Shown in pieces: positions 33,756-45,999 of a DNA stretch of 64,000 bases. The notes below the pieces were generated by a model. The model was given only the letters and a program-made list of their open reading frames with translations. It was not told where the DNA came from and ran no database searches. Each line of letters begins with the position of its first letter. The stretch's first letter is position 1. Origin of the DNA: Dryococelus australis (Eukaryota; Arthropoda; Insecta; Phasmatodea; Phasmatidae); NCBI GenBank assembly GCA_029891345.1, contig CM057009.1, forward strand, positions 232,925,178-232,989,177. The letters are read 5' to 3'. A program made the translations under genes and the position numbers.

Positions 33756-35150
33756 GAGAATGTTGAAAACAACATACTTATGTATGCCATGGAAAAGGAC
33801 AAATGGTGATGAAGGGCACTGGTTGTACACTCGATATACTTGGTCATTTACAGCTAATGACAAAACCATGACCATACAAAATAATTTTATGTCCTCCGCT
33901 TGCCTTCAAAAATCGTCGCAAAGTAATATGTGAAGTGAAGATGACAAACATTACATGCGAATCTTAAAAGTAGTTTATTTAAATTTGATATTTAAATAAC
34001 ATAATCTGGTTTTTTATGTTTATTTAAATTTATATAAATGCTCCCTTAATAATGTTTCTGGGAATTTTTGAAACATTTTTTAAATCTTTTAATATTATAA
34101 GGTATTTCCCCCAATTTTTTATAATTGGGAGTGTGGGTTGTTGGTGGTGGTCAAGGAGGGGGGAGGGTGTGTTGTGGATGGGTGTGCCGGATAGTGTTTT
34201 GGGGAGTGAGCCATGAATGCTGATCCACCTGATACAATGGCACTGATTCAGAGCCTCGAAGCAGCTTTTACTGTTCTGAAGACTATATAGCTCATTCTTT
34301 TAGGAGCCCCTAATCTGGTTGTTGCACTGGGGTATTTTTGGCTCTCGCATCGACGAACCTCGAATCGACTGTGTTCATTTGAGAACTCGATGAGGGAATT
34401 TGTTTTGGACACTTTTGGAGAAAAAAGCGATTTTGGGGCAAAATCAACCATTTATGAAGATATTTTTGGGGTAACACTTATAATTTTGACAATAACAAGT
34501 TCTCTCCAGGCCGCCAGCGACGACTCCGGTTATGACATCAACCGAATTGGTGGATGGCTGTGACCTCCGATACCCTTGACTCCCCATTTAAAACTACTAC
34601 CCTAATAAAGCCTGCCATATATCGATGAGGGCTCGTATAATTAGATCGAAATTATTCTAATGTAAATGAAGCAAGTCCTCAGCAGTACGATGAAAGAGAG
34701 GGTAACATCGTTCGGTCGTTCGCATTGCTCCTTGCTGCTACCATTACCACAGCATCCCACGCTATTCTTTCATCACCTACTGCTGTTGCGCTGCCATGGT
34801 CCATTTCCTATCTGCAAGAAATTTGGCAGCTTGGCTGAAGTAAATTTCGTCTCTCGTCGGACATAATTTCTTATGCCATTATGTAGGCGATCGTGGAAGT
34901 TCCTGATAACAGCAGTGGGCTAATGGAATATGCAGCGAATTTATTTTTTTCAGTGACCCGAGGCCTCATGCTATAAACAAGAAGTTACTGATATAAATAA
35001 TAAGCTTAATTTCTTCAACAAGGGTGCAATTAATTTTTAAATAAGTTGTTAAAAGTTGAGTTGGTAGGTAGGACTTTAAATCTCTTTGAAAGCAATAACA
35101 ATAGAAATTAAGACAGAAACGTGTGCAACAAAGGTGAGAAAATTACACGC
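33756..35150. other. Unique-looking interval between SINE and palindrome C
   Basis: AT-rich sequence (33960-34120), then a G-rich stretch (34130-34210) and mixed sequence. No gene is recognised. The open frames at 34248-34451 and 34666-34866 show no family features. Confidence 0.5.
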
Positions 35151-35154
35151 ACGT

Positions 35155-37390
35155 GTACGTAGGACTTGAACCCAGAAAACATCCTACAATAAGTTAGTGT
35201 GCAATGCACAGCATTAAGGAGGTCGGATTCAGACGGTCAACTTCTGATTTAATCAGGCCAATGTTTCGAATTATAGGGATTACTAACCTAAAATATTTAG
35301 AGAGCCATCATTTTGAATATAAGTGACTGAGCCAAGTTTACATGGCCTAACATATCGCGACATGTGCGAAAAATTTAGTGGAATCGGTTGTTTGGTCACT
35401 TTTATATGGCATAAAAAACGTTATTTACCTATTTGATGCTATCGTACAAAACTGCCAAAAAAGAGTCTATATACGATACTTCTAATGTATACTGTCTACA
35501 TACAAATTTCGTTGGATTTGGTTAAATTGTTAATATATAAGGCCAGCTTATCTCAATTCTTTTTTGATGCCGCCATTTTGAACATTGTTTTCTGACCCTT
35601 TTAAACCATGAAACTTTAAATGGACTTCTGTAGCATTTATGGTGTGCACACTTTGTTACAAATTTGTTTACATGTTCCAGTGTAACATTAGGTGGGAATG
35701 GGTTTATTGATCTTCGAGATGTGACCTATAAAATCTCTTAAATTTTATATGGCGATCTTCATGAATGGAGGACAAAAGGGGATGTAGTAGCACATTTGAT
35801 GATTGTATACTCGCAATGTACAAAGTCAAGATAAAATAGATTACATAGCTTCGTAAATAAAGTAAACAAAACCAAAATGAATTTATAGCCACCATTCCGA
35901 AAATAAGTGTGTCATACTTAAAAAAAAAAAAAAAAAACACACACCTTAGTATGGCCTACAATAGCACATCTTCGTCAATTTTTGTAAGAGTGGGTTTATT
36001 GTTTACCGGGATATGCAATTAGAACTTTATTTTCATTTTGTTGACAAAACATACTCAGTTAAAATATTTATTTAGGCACTATTTTTAAAATAAGTGTCTG
36101 ACCTACTTAAAACACCAGTTTACACGACCTGCTGCAGTACTAGTAGTTTTCCAAATTTGGTAGGTATCTGTCAATTGTTTCTCGAAATATGACATAGATA
36201 CTGTATTTATTTTCATGTCGTTAGCTTACAAAATGGAGGACAAAAGATTATCCATGTAGATATAGTTGATATTCGTGATATCTAAAGCCAGCATACAAAG
36301 TTGATAAGGAATTTATTACATGGTCTCGACGATATATCATTCTAAGCTAAAATGGCTATATGGCCGCTATTTTATAAATAAGCAACTAACATGCTTAAAA
36401 TATACCACTTAACAGCATCTGCCTTAGTACTACTTGTTCGCCAAATTTGATAGGAATGGGTTAATTGTTTCCCGAGATATGGCATAGAAATTAAGTTTAT
36501 TCGATGCTGCTATCTTACAAAATGGCGGACAAAATGTGCTCCATGCAGAAACAGTTGACAGTTGTAATATCTACCGCCAGCATACAAAGTAATGTTGGAA
36601 TTCATTACATAATTTCCACGAAATAATATTTTAAGTTAAAATTGCTATATGACCGCCCTTTTGAAATAAATGTTTTTTATTCTTAAAACACGTCACTTAA
36701 CATCATCTGCATAAGTACTACTTGTTTGCCAAATTTGGTACGAATCTGTTTATATTTTACTGAGATATGAATTAATAAATTTATTTATTCGTATTGCGCT
36801 ATCTTCCAAGATGGAAGACAAAAGATTTTATGTGTTCGTATATATGATGCTTATAAGAGATACTTTTACTTTACAAAATTTGGTCGAATTTTTTTGTATG
36901 GTATGGTAGATATATCAATTAAAATTAAAAAAAAAAAAAGTATTTTCTGCCCATTTTAAAATTAGGTATCTAATAAAGTTCAATAGCAAATACTTGGGCT
37001 ATCATAGTATTACTTACCTGTAAAATTGGGTGAGAATTTGTTTAATGGGTTTCGCGATATTATGTAAAATCTTTATTTCTTCATTTTATTATGTTTTACA
37101 AAATGGCAGACTAACAACAATATTCATCTCAAAATGTTTATGCTTACTTAATGATCTGCCAGCATACGAAATTTGGGACAAATTGGTTGAATGGATTCTG
37201 ATATATGACATCGACTCAAATGTTAAAAGGTCGCAATTTTGAAAGTAAGGGCCCGACGTTGTCGAAAACTATAAAAGTCAAGTGTCCTTACTAAGTATAT
37301 GTGTATCACGTTTGGTGAAATTCAGTTCACGCGCCCAGACACAGACACATACACACACCTATACATACACACACAGATACAGATAAGAAA
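35155..37390. repeat. Left arm of palindromic element C (about 285-bp tandem units)
   Basis: Seven or so diverged units of about 285-290 bp. Each has a CCAAATTTGGTAGGAAT..GTTAATTGTTTC.CGAGATATG block, then TCTTACAAAATGGCGGACAAAA, then GCCAGCATACAAAGTT. The TACAAAATGG core recurs at 36227, 36516, about 36806 and 37097. The whole array pairs in inverted orientation with 38390-41710. The outer end (35155-35225, minus) is a tRNA-like unit with B-box GGGTTCAAGTCC. Confidence 0.85.
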
Positions 37391-37459
37391 GTGGTCTCAT
37401 AAGCCGTTCTTTCCTTTAAAAAAAGTGCTAAAAAACGAATTCATTCATCAGTCTAAATA

Positions 37460-37770
37460 CCCAACAGCCCGAGGGGCCATGGTGACTGAGAAGTTAGCCT
37501 GCTTGTCTCTCACCAAGGCGATCCGGGCTCAATCCCCGGCCGGGCCACTCCGGATTTTCGCTTGTGGGAGTCGTGCCGGACGCTACTGCTAGTTGGCGGG
37601 CCATATTTGGAGTGCTCCAGTTTACCCCGTTCCTTCATTCCGGCGCCGCTTCGTACTCACCTCAATCACCCTCATCGGCTCTCAAGGCCTCGCTGTTAAG
37701 AGTCGCCCAAATCCCTCCACTCACTCACTCGTCCTGAATGTCTATAATTTCCATTTCACCATTGCACGAA
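37460..37770 (+). mobile_element. tRNA-derived SINE in the spacer of element C
   Basis: Starts GGGGCCATGGTGACTGAG (A-box-like), followed by a B-box-like GGGCTCAATCCCC, and a body with TTTACCCCGTTCCTTCATTCCGGCGCCGC. The 3' portion recurs at 38160-38345, defining a repeat family of about 300 bp. It differs from the SINE at 33490. Confidence 0.65.
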
Positions 37771-38159
37771 TTACTTAGCCATTTGTTTTATCGTGGCCCG
37801 CCAGGTATACAGAACACTTTAAGTTCAGTAGATCATTTGTGATTACATTTTTCAACTCGGAAATAGGCATATTTCCTTCCTACCAGCATAGATTATAGTA
37901 GCACTCAATCAGCCAGGTGTTGATTTTCTTGCTCTTTTCGTCCGGTGGTCTCCACTGATAAGGGAGGCCGAAATTTTTAGATTTGAGTCACGCCGTAACA
38001 ATCTTTTTCTAACGTGGTGTTCACGTCGATGCATGGATAGCTTTCGGTTTTCAAAAATAACTGAATGTTTTCGACTTTTCAATGGCCGAACATAGATCTG
38101 TTGGCACCAATTATGTGCTGCCTGTTTGTCTGAAGTTCCAGTATGATGTAGAGTGGGTT

Positions 38160-38345
38160 TTCCATCCTAGAAGTCATATTCACAACCCAGTGGGCGATTC
38201 CGCTGGTCGGCGGGTTTTTTCGGGGATCTCCCGTTTACCCCGCTCTTGCATTCCGTCGCTGCTCTGTACTCACCACTTTTCACTCTCATCGGCTCATAAG
38301 ACCTCGATGTTAAGTACCGACCAAATCACTTCATTCACTCCAAAT
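38160..38345 (+). mobile_element. 5'-truncated second copy of the same SINE
   Basis: Matches the 3' two-thirds of 37460-37770 (GTTTACCCCGCTCTTGCATTCCGTCGC...CTCACC.CTTTTCACTCTCATCGGCTC). The tRNA-like head is missing. Confidence 0.6.
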
Positions 38346-39907
38346 TTTGAAGTATATTTCGATCACATTTTTGCCTACATGAGAGCACGTTTTGTCCCTG
38401 TGTGTATATGTGTACCCCCCCCCCCCCCAATCCATCAATCACTTTTTTCCAATTTTGAAGTTGTCAACCGAATTCAACCAACTTCGGCACATATATTATA
38501 CATAGCAAGGAAACATAACTTTTATAGTTTTCGACCACATCGGACACTTACTTCCAAAATGGCGGCCACTTTAATATTTAGGGTGATATGCCATATCTCG
38601 GGAATCATTCAACCGTTTTGAACAAAATGTTATATGCTGCTAGAGCACCATGAAAGAATTTAATTTTGAAATGTTGTAAGTCCGCCATTTTGGAAGATAG
38701 CGCACAAGTAAAGGAATTAATGTAATGCATTATCTCTCGAAAACCATTAATCCAATTGCCACCCAATTTTGCAGGTAAAAAAACATTATCACATGCCAGC
38801 TTAACTTTAGTAATTGAACTTGATTAGTTACTCATTTTTATAATGGAGGCCATACAAATATTTTGGGTTTATTTCATATATCTAACATACCACTTAACTA
38901 ATTTTGACCAGATTTTGTACGCTGAAAGTATATATTACAAGCATCATATATGCCAACACATAGTCATTTCGTCAGCCATTTTGTAAGATAGCACCTCATG
39001 AATAAATTTGTTAAGTCATATCTCGGTAAAAAATTTACCGATTCCTACCAAACTTGGCAAATAAGAAGTACTGCGGCAGTTGTTGTAAATTGGTGTTTTA
39101 ATATGTCAGACACTAATTTTAAAATGGCGACCATATAGTTATTTTAGTTTAGAATACCATATCTTCGAAAACGTGTAATCAATACCAACTTAAATTTGTA
39201 TGGTAACAGTATGTATTATTCTATCAACTGTGTCTACACGAAGCATATTTTGTCCACCGTTTTGTAAGATAGCACCGTATGAATAAAGAAGTATTTGTCA
39301 GATCTTGGGGAAGAATCGACCGATTCTTACCAAATTTGGCGAACAAAGTACTGCGGCATATGATGTAAAATCACTTGTTTTTAAGTATATCAGACACTTA
39401 TTTTCAAAATGGCGGCAACATAGGCAGTTTAGTTTACTTTATCGTCGTAACCATGTAATCAATTCCCTCTTAATTTTGTATGTTGGCAGTTTATATTATA
39501 AATATCAAATACTTCTACACAGTGTAAGTTTTGTCCGCCATTTTGTAAGATAAAGAAACAAAAAATTTAGATTTTATGTAATATATCGAGTAACAATTGA
39601 CAAACACCTACCGAGTTTTGCAAACAATTTGCATTGCAATAGGTGGTGTTAAATGCTGTATTTTAGTAGGTCAGGCACTTATTTTCGAAATGTTGGCTAT
39701 ATAATTATTTTAGCTCTGTGTTATTTACTAACGCAACAAATTTCAACCTAACTTTGTATGCCAGCATTATATATTACAGCCATCAAATTTGTCTATACAG
39801 AGTGTTTATGTGATATCTATGGCAAATATCAACACTTTCTTACCAAATTAGGCGAAGAAGTTGTATTGTGGTAGGATATATATATATAGTGTATTACTTA
39901 GTGTATA

Positions 39908-39943
<36 letters not shown>

Positions 39944-40412
39944 AATAAAGAATAAAGAGGTAATGTTATTTTGTTTGTTTATTTGTTAATATGTAACGGC
40001 TAATCTCGGAAACTAGAAGGCCGATTCGTATAATTCTTTCGCTGTTAGAAAGTTACATTCTTCCAGATGGTCATAGGCTATGATTTATTTTTTTTAATAT
40101 TGAGAAATTACAAAAAATTTTAACCAATTCGGAGAAAAATGAGTTACTTGGCTGTGTCTAAGGATGCTCTACCAAATTACAGGGCCGATTATTATAATTA
40201 TTTCACTGTTACAAAGTTACATTATTCCAGATAGACATAGGCTATGTTTAATTTTTTAAAAATCCTTGAGAAATTTCAAAATTTGTAAACCAAGTCGGAG
40301 AAAAATTAACTACTTGGCTGCTTTAAGCATGCTCTACTAAAACTACAGCGCCCATTCTTATAATTATTTCACTGTTAGAAATCTACATTCTTCCTGATGT
40401 ACATAGCCATAT

Positions 40413-40775
40413 ATCAAGTGGGGCCACAGAGGCCCAATGGGTAGAGTAATGCCAAGTGGAGCTGCACTGGCCAAGTGGGTAGAGCGATCCCAATTGGGGA
40501 CGCAGTGGCTGAGTGACAAGAGCACCCTCAAGTGGAGCCGCAGTGACTCAGTGGATATAAATATATCAAGTGCGGCCACAGAGGCCCAGTGGGTAGAATA
40601 GTGCCAAGTGGGGCCTAAGATATTCATTAGATAGAAAGATATCAAGCGGGGCCACAGTGGCTCAGTGGGTAGAGTAATGCCAAGTGGGGCTGCAGTGACC
40701 CAGTGGCTAGAGCGATCCCAAGTGGCTCAGTAGATAGAAATATATTAAGTGGGGTCGCAGTGGCTCAGTGGATCT
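40413..40775 (+). repeat. Minisatellite of pol III A-box-like units
   Basis: About nine units of roughly 38-42 bp around CAAGTGGGGCCGCAGTGGCT and CAGTGGGTAGAGCGAT. Most units contain TGGCTCAGTGGGTAGAG or a near variant, which is the 5' arm and A box of a tRNA gene. No B-box-like element is seen in the units. Confidence 0.7.
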
Positions 40776-40799
40776 TACTATGATCTTAATATTATAAAT

Positions 40800-41175
40800 T
40801 CGCAAGAGTCGTAAGTAGTCTCGAGTTATTGCACGTATTCGCAGGTAGTTGCAAGTTGTCATGGATAGTCACGGGTAGTCATGGGTAGTCATGGATAGTC
40901 ACAGGTAGTCACAGGTAGTTGCATGTAGTCGCAGATAGTCACGGGTAGTCAGGGGTAGTCGCAGAATGTCACGGGTAGTCGCAGGTAGTTACGGGTGGTC
41001 ACAGGTAGTCGCAGATAGTTACAGGTAGTCGCAGATAGTTACAGGTGGTCGCAGATAGTCACTGGTAGTGGCAGATAGTCACGGGTAATCGTAGATAGTC
41101 ACAGGTAGTTACGGGCAGTCGCAGGTAGTCATAGGTAATCACATATAGTTGCAGGTAATCACAGGTAGTCGCATA
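40800..41175. repeat. 10-bp minisatellite (CRCAGGTAGT)n
   Basis: About 37 units of CACGGGTAGT, CGCAGGTAGT and close variants in a regular 10-bp phase. It directly abuts the A-box minisatellite. Confidence 0.9.
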
Positions 41176-41870
41176 TGTAGATATGTATTTCAATAACTCC
41201 ATAAAACCTGAGCGAAGCGATGGTAGGCTGCTAGATATAAATGAATATATATAAATGCGACAGACATTTAGTTCCAGAATGGCTGCTATAAAATATTTTT
41301 AGCTTAGTGTGCTATATTTATGAAACAAATGTAATTGATTTTAGCTTAACTTTGTATAATGGCAGTATGCAATCATCGAATGTGCTCATACATAACTTTT
41401 TAGTTATCCATTTATGAAGATCGTCAGATGAAAAATTCGAATGTTTTATGTCATACCTCAAGGATCAATCAACGATTTTCACCAAATTCATCTCACAAGT
41501 AGCTCTGTGGTAGGTCATTTCAACTTACATGTTTTAAGTAGCTCTATCACTAATTTTCAGAAAGATGGCCGTGTAAATATTAAATCCTGTCATTCTAAAC
41601 ATTAGACTAGTTAAATTCGAAGTTGATTCTCGAGTCCGACCTCCATAATGCAGTTGATTGCACACTAGCTTATGGTATGATGTTTTCTGTGTTCGATTGC
41701 CGGATGAGGGACATGTGTATTTTAAAACTGTTGCTTATGTTTGTGTTTTCATCTCTAATACTATTGTTTTCAACGAGATAATCTTGTCAACAGCAGGTTC
41801 ATTAGATAATGGTACATCAAGAACACAATGAAGGGAATACAAGGAAGTAATTGGTCTTCCGCCTAGTGGG

Positions 41871-43412
41871 GATCGGCGTGTGTGAAGCCCAAGTACAGGC
41901 GTGCCGATTGAGCGCTAAATTGGTTTATCACAGGAGATCGAGTACGAATGTTAATAGTTTATGGCCGCCAGCTAACCTCCGAAGGGGAATCCGCTTGGGT
42001 TAACACGAGACTCTTGAGATGGGCCGTGGTCGAAAATACCGGGCTAAACTGACACTGTGCTCCCTAATGTCTATTTGTGGTAGTAGTTGGTAGCGCATAA
42101 AATGAACAAAGACATAGCAGTTACTCTTGAACTGGGATATTTTGGCTCCCAAGCACGCCGTCACAATTACACACTGAATACTTTGAAATTACTTAGATTG
42201 CACATTGTAAGCACAAGGACTGCTGCGCGTGGCTGATAATTAATAACATAATACTGGCATTAAATTCAAAAAGGCCTCGCAAGCAAGAATAATGTAGACA
42301 AACAAGATTTAGTTCAAAGAAAGTTCTGATTATTCGAGAATCAAGTGCGATGTTACACGATTACACAAAAGTTAAGCGGGCATGCGGAATAAAGCCCCGC
42401 ATGGGCTGAAACTGTTAAGTGTCGTAATCATAAAAAATAATTAATGGTATATTAAACTGGAGGGGCAGCAAGTCTGCTCCGGAGGGTGGTTTGCTCGAGA
42501 GGTGCACGAAAATAATTGGAAGCATTCTAGATAATTAAGTTATTGCAGTTGCATTATAAGTACAAAGTTGTTTCAACTCTGAGTTGCGTCGTAACGACCT
42601 ATCCTTATGATCGTTAAACCAAGACTAAAGATGGTGGTGTAGCATCGGTGACGCCTTGTAACCGATGCCGTAACAGTACAAAAATCCTTTGCAGGAATAA
42701 TGAAAATGAATGATATGAAACATAGAACTGGATGAGACACATATTAAATTGCATCTTAATCATAACACTTGCACACAAAATTAGAAAAGGCAGTAAAAAT
42801 TACAGGACAGCAATTTTTAGAAAAATATTAATGTAGCCAATTAATATTACGTCAGCTTTGAAAATAATCTGAGAACATCATTACACTTCAAACGACATAA
42901 GAAACAGGCACTATTAATTGAAACAGCATTGAATTAGCATTAAAATTAAAAAATATATATTAAAGTAATTTTGATCGGCGTGGTTCGAGCGTGCCGTGTC
43001 ACACCAACAGTCAGCATGGCAATATAAGTAATTTCCACTTTTGTGATATTAAATTAGCTCATTTATGTCTTTTAACTAATTTTAATACACTGATCATGAT
43101 GTTCAAGTCCATTTCTCAAAATATATTGTTTGATGGCTGAGTTCTGAGGTACCACGTTTGTCGCCCTTGGCACACTTGTTACTACTTTGTGTTACATGGA
43201 ATTTTTCCACATTCATTTAGAGAATGCTACTTTCATGCGGGGCTAATTTTAAACACAATGGTCACTGCACTGGATTATATAATGTGTTTGGTGATGGTGG
43301 CCTTTGGTAGTGTGCTGCAGTGCAAGCACTCTACTCCTCCATGTTGCTTACCTCGTTCTGAGACGGCGTGCGTGTCGACAAGTGCTGTTCGTTACACGAG
43401 CTGTGGACGGCA
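41871..43412 (-). repeat. LTR of Ty3/gypsy element D (3' LTR by orientation)
   Basis: A direct repeat of 49580-51236. Shared landmarks: GTGTGAAGCCCAAGTA at the left edge, AAGAATAATGTAGA, AGTTAAGCGGG and GTTACACGAGCTGTGGA at the right edge. Exact ends are uncertain by about 15 bp, and no clear target-site duplication was found. The coding strand is minus, so this is the downstream LTR. The copies differ by many substitutions and indels, so the insertion is old. Confidence 0.85.
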
Positions 43413-44769
43413 TCAAATGCTCCACCATTTGGAAGATCTTTCGAGCTGTGTCTTATGTAGTTCTGCAGAAATGCAACCTATGTCTGGGACGTGGCCGCAA
43501 CTGGTAGTGATGAGTGGTTTCTGGATGCCGGAACTGTGGCGCAGTGCTTTCTCGTCGCTGTTGAGCTGTCGTACTGCCTTGGCAGCACTGGTATCATAGA
43601 GGAATGCGCCGGCGGTGCTGTGGTCGGCGAGGCGGGATGCCAGAAGCATCGCTGCTGTACCCATTGCTGTCCTTGTCTGCACTGTTCCTCATACAGTTGT
43701 TCTTGTTGGTAGCAGGTGATGAAGACACCACGATACCTGCTGCTTCCTCTCGTTCCTCCTTGCTGCTGACACAACTTCCTTATTGGGTTTGTTTACACCA
43801 GGACAGGGCACAGTAAGGAGAGTTCTGTTCGGTTGCATAAGTTCTGGCTGTGACGTCACGTTGCCTGGCAGCAGAGGTGCCACGGTTGAAGACCGCCCAC
43901 TGGCTTGTGTTGCTGACATCGAGCCTGTCTGGGGCAGCTGGGTGCTAGGCATCGGTGTAGCAGAAGCGCTGAGGGTTGAGACTCTGTCGGGACTCTGGGT
44001 ACTCTAATGGTCATGGGTCTAAAAATGGTTGTGAGCAGTGATGAAGCCATTGGCAACTTATCCCACACATCTTCCAACTATTCTAACATATCCCTATTGG
44101 GCATCGGGATGCCGGGCATTGGTTGAGACAAAGTTGATATCTACGGCGATGTTGTGCCAGTTGATGTTGCTGTTGCCATAGTTGCAGTCAGGTTGGCATC
44201 TTCTTCCAGCTAATCCCTATTGGGCATCGAGACGTCGAGTGTCGGTTGCAAAGCTGACATAACACTAGCAGTTTTAGGTAGGTTAGTTTTGATTGGTGTG
44301 CTGTTGTCAACTTCTGACATCTGACTGGAGAGTGCTCGATCCCTATTGGACGTCGTGATGCCAGGCGTCGAATCACTGGTCCCCAATACTGGAGCATCTG
44401 AATCAACCATCTATTCTTAACGAGGGAGGGGGGATGTGTGCCACCTATTTCATCAGTGGTCTCCATTATGTCACCACTGTGCAATTATACCATTTTCCTC
44501 GCAGTGACTTTTACAGTGTCGGTAGTGTTTCCCAGTTTGTTGTAAACGGGATAAGGTCCGCTCCACATAGCCACCAATCCAGCGCAAAAGTTTGTATTGC
44601 CTTCTGATTGTGGGTATTCATGTATGTAAACAAGCTCTTGTATTTGAAGTTCATGTGGTGGTCTTTGCATGTTAGGAAGCCACAATTCGATATAACAGTC
44701 CTGTTGTTCATGCACCTGGAGTATCATCTCCCTTCGCCATTCCTGTCGGTTTTCATTTACCGTTGCCAT

Positions 44770-45847
44770 CTAGGGACATGCTAGTCCTCCTGGGCTGGCG
44801 AGGTTTCTTCCTTGTAGAATCTCGGCAGGGTTTATTCCCGTAGCTGCATCAACACATGTCTGTAAACAAAACAAAGCAACTTTCAAGTGGTGTTGCCATG
44901 TTGTGTGGTTCGTTCCTACATGTAATCTTAGCTGAGTATTTAAGTCCTGATTCCTACGTTCTGTTGGATATGCCCTAGGGTGGTACTAAGCTGTTGTGTG
45001 GTGTTCCGTTTTCCATTTGCTGCAAGAAATTTCTCAACTCATGTCCCGTGAACTGAGTTACATTAACTGACAGAAGCATTCGGGGAAAACCCCATTGGGG
45101 AAAAATTTCACTTTCTGGTACCTTTGCAGTGGTATTAGTTCTAGCACTGTTTACAGTGGAGGCTTCAGTTCAACTGGAAAATAAGTTGATTACTATGACA
45201 ATAAACTTATCTCCTTGGGTGCCTCGAGGATAAGGTCCAATAAAGTCGAGGTCAACGGTGTAAAACTGTTCTGTTGGTACCCGTGGCTGTTGTTATAATC
45301 CATTGTAGCGGCGGGCTTTCTAAACATTACACTTTTGGCAAATTTTGACATAATTGTGCACTGCCTGTGTGATTCCTGGCTTCTGGTATTTGTAGGCAAT
45401 TTGCCGCTGGGTTTGTTCGGCTTTGTGGTGTCCCGCTAACTGATTGTCATGCGCGTACTGCATCACTGCGAGGCAGGCATCACTGGGAACGTAGATTTTC
45501 CAGTGTCCCTGACTGTTTGCAGGTAGTATTTCCAGTTCGTCATTTACAACACACCAGTTGTTTTGCAACCATTCTGTGCACTCATAGCATCGTTGTACAG
45601 CTTCCAGCGCGAGTTGTTGTGCCTGTAGCATGTGCACTTCCAATTGTAACATAATCATCTGTGTTATTTTGTTGTCACCCAACTGGATTAAATTGAGCTG
45701 AGGGATGGCGTCTGGATCACTTAACTTAAGTTCGTGTTCAGATGGTAAAATACTCTCCCATTCACTAGGGTCATTCTCACATTCCTCAAGACCTGGCGAC
45801 GGAGATATCATTCTCAACCCCGGGAATGTGCTCAACCACGAAGTCAT
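44770..45847 (-). pseudogene. Integrase of Ty3/gypsy element D, broken
   Basis: The open piece 45847-45320 ends with the HHCC zinc-binding domain: LAGHHKAEQTQRQIAYKYQK, then CQKC. The next frame has VDLDFIGPYPRGTQGDKFIV (first catalytic Asp, about 45270), and further on SVNVTQFTGHELRNF, where the second catalytic Asp is replaced by Asn. A third-acid region is not clearly readable. The first half of the open piece (EHELKLSDPDAIPQ and following) is the RNase H-integrase linker. Confidence 0.8.
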
Positions 45848-45999
45848 AAGCTTGCACTAACATCGACCAGAGTGTAAGTTTGCTGCATGACTCCCCCACG
45901 TTATGAAGCCATACCAATTTGCGGTTATCTGTCCTAAGTATGACCATTGGTTTTCCAGGAAATGCCTGCACTGTTTTAGGGCCATATTATAGCCAGACA

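Larger units (their letters stand above)
38390..41710. repeat. Right arm of palindromic element C
   Basis: Inverted copy of 35155-37390: GTCCGCCATTTTGTAAGATAG cores recur at 38683, about 38976, 39258 and 39537, spaced 280-293 bp. Close to the spacer, GCACATATATTATACATAGC and AACTTTTATAGTTTTCGACCA pair with 37265-37320. The arm is interrupted at 39880-41230 by a TA/TG microsatellite, decayed repeats and two minisatellites. It resumes at 41230 and ends in a tRNA-like unit at 41632-41710 (B-box TGTTCGATTGCC), the mirror of 35155-35225. Confidence 0.85.

Noticed and set aside
34248-34866. Frames of 66-67 codons considered as host exons
   Set aside because: No splice signals, conserved motif or codon bias could be seen to support them.
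40800-41175. Possible CRISPR-like array
   Set aside because: The repeats are 10 bp with no spacers, and the window is eukaryotic; it is a simple minisatellite.
43478-44077. Overlapping frames left of element D integrase, considered as an envelope gene
   Set aside because: No signal peptide, transmembrane segment or furin site is visible. The frames lie on both strands and partly overlap the LTR edge.
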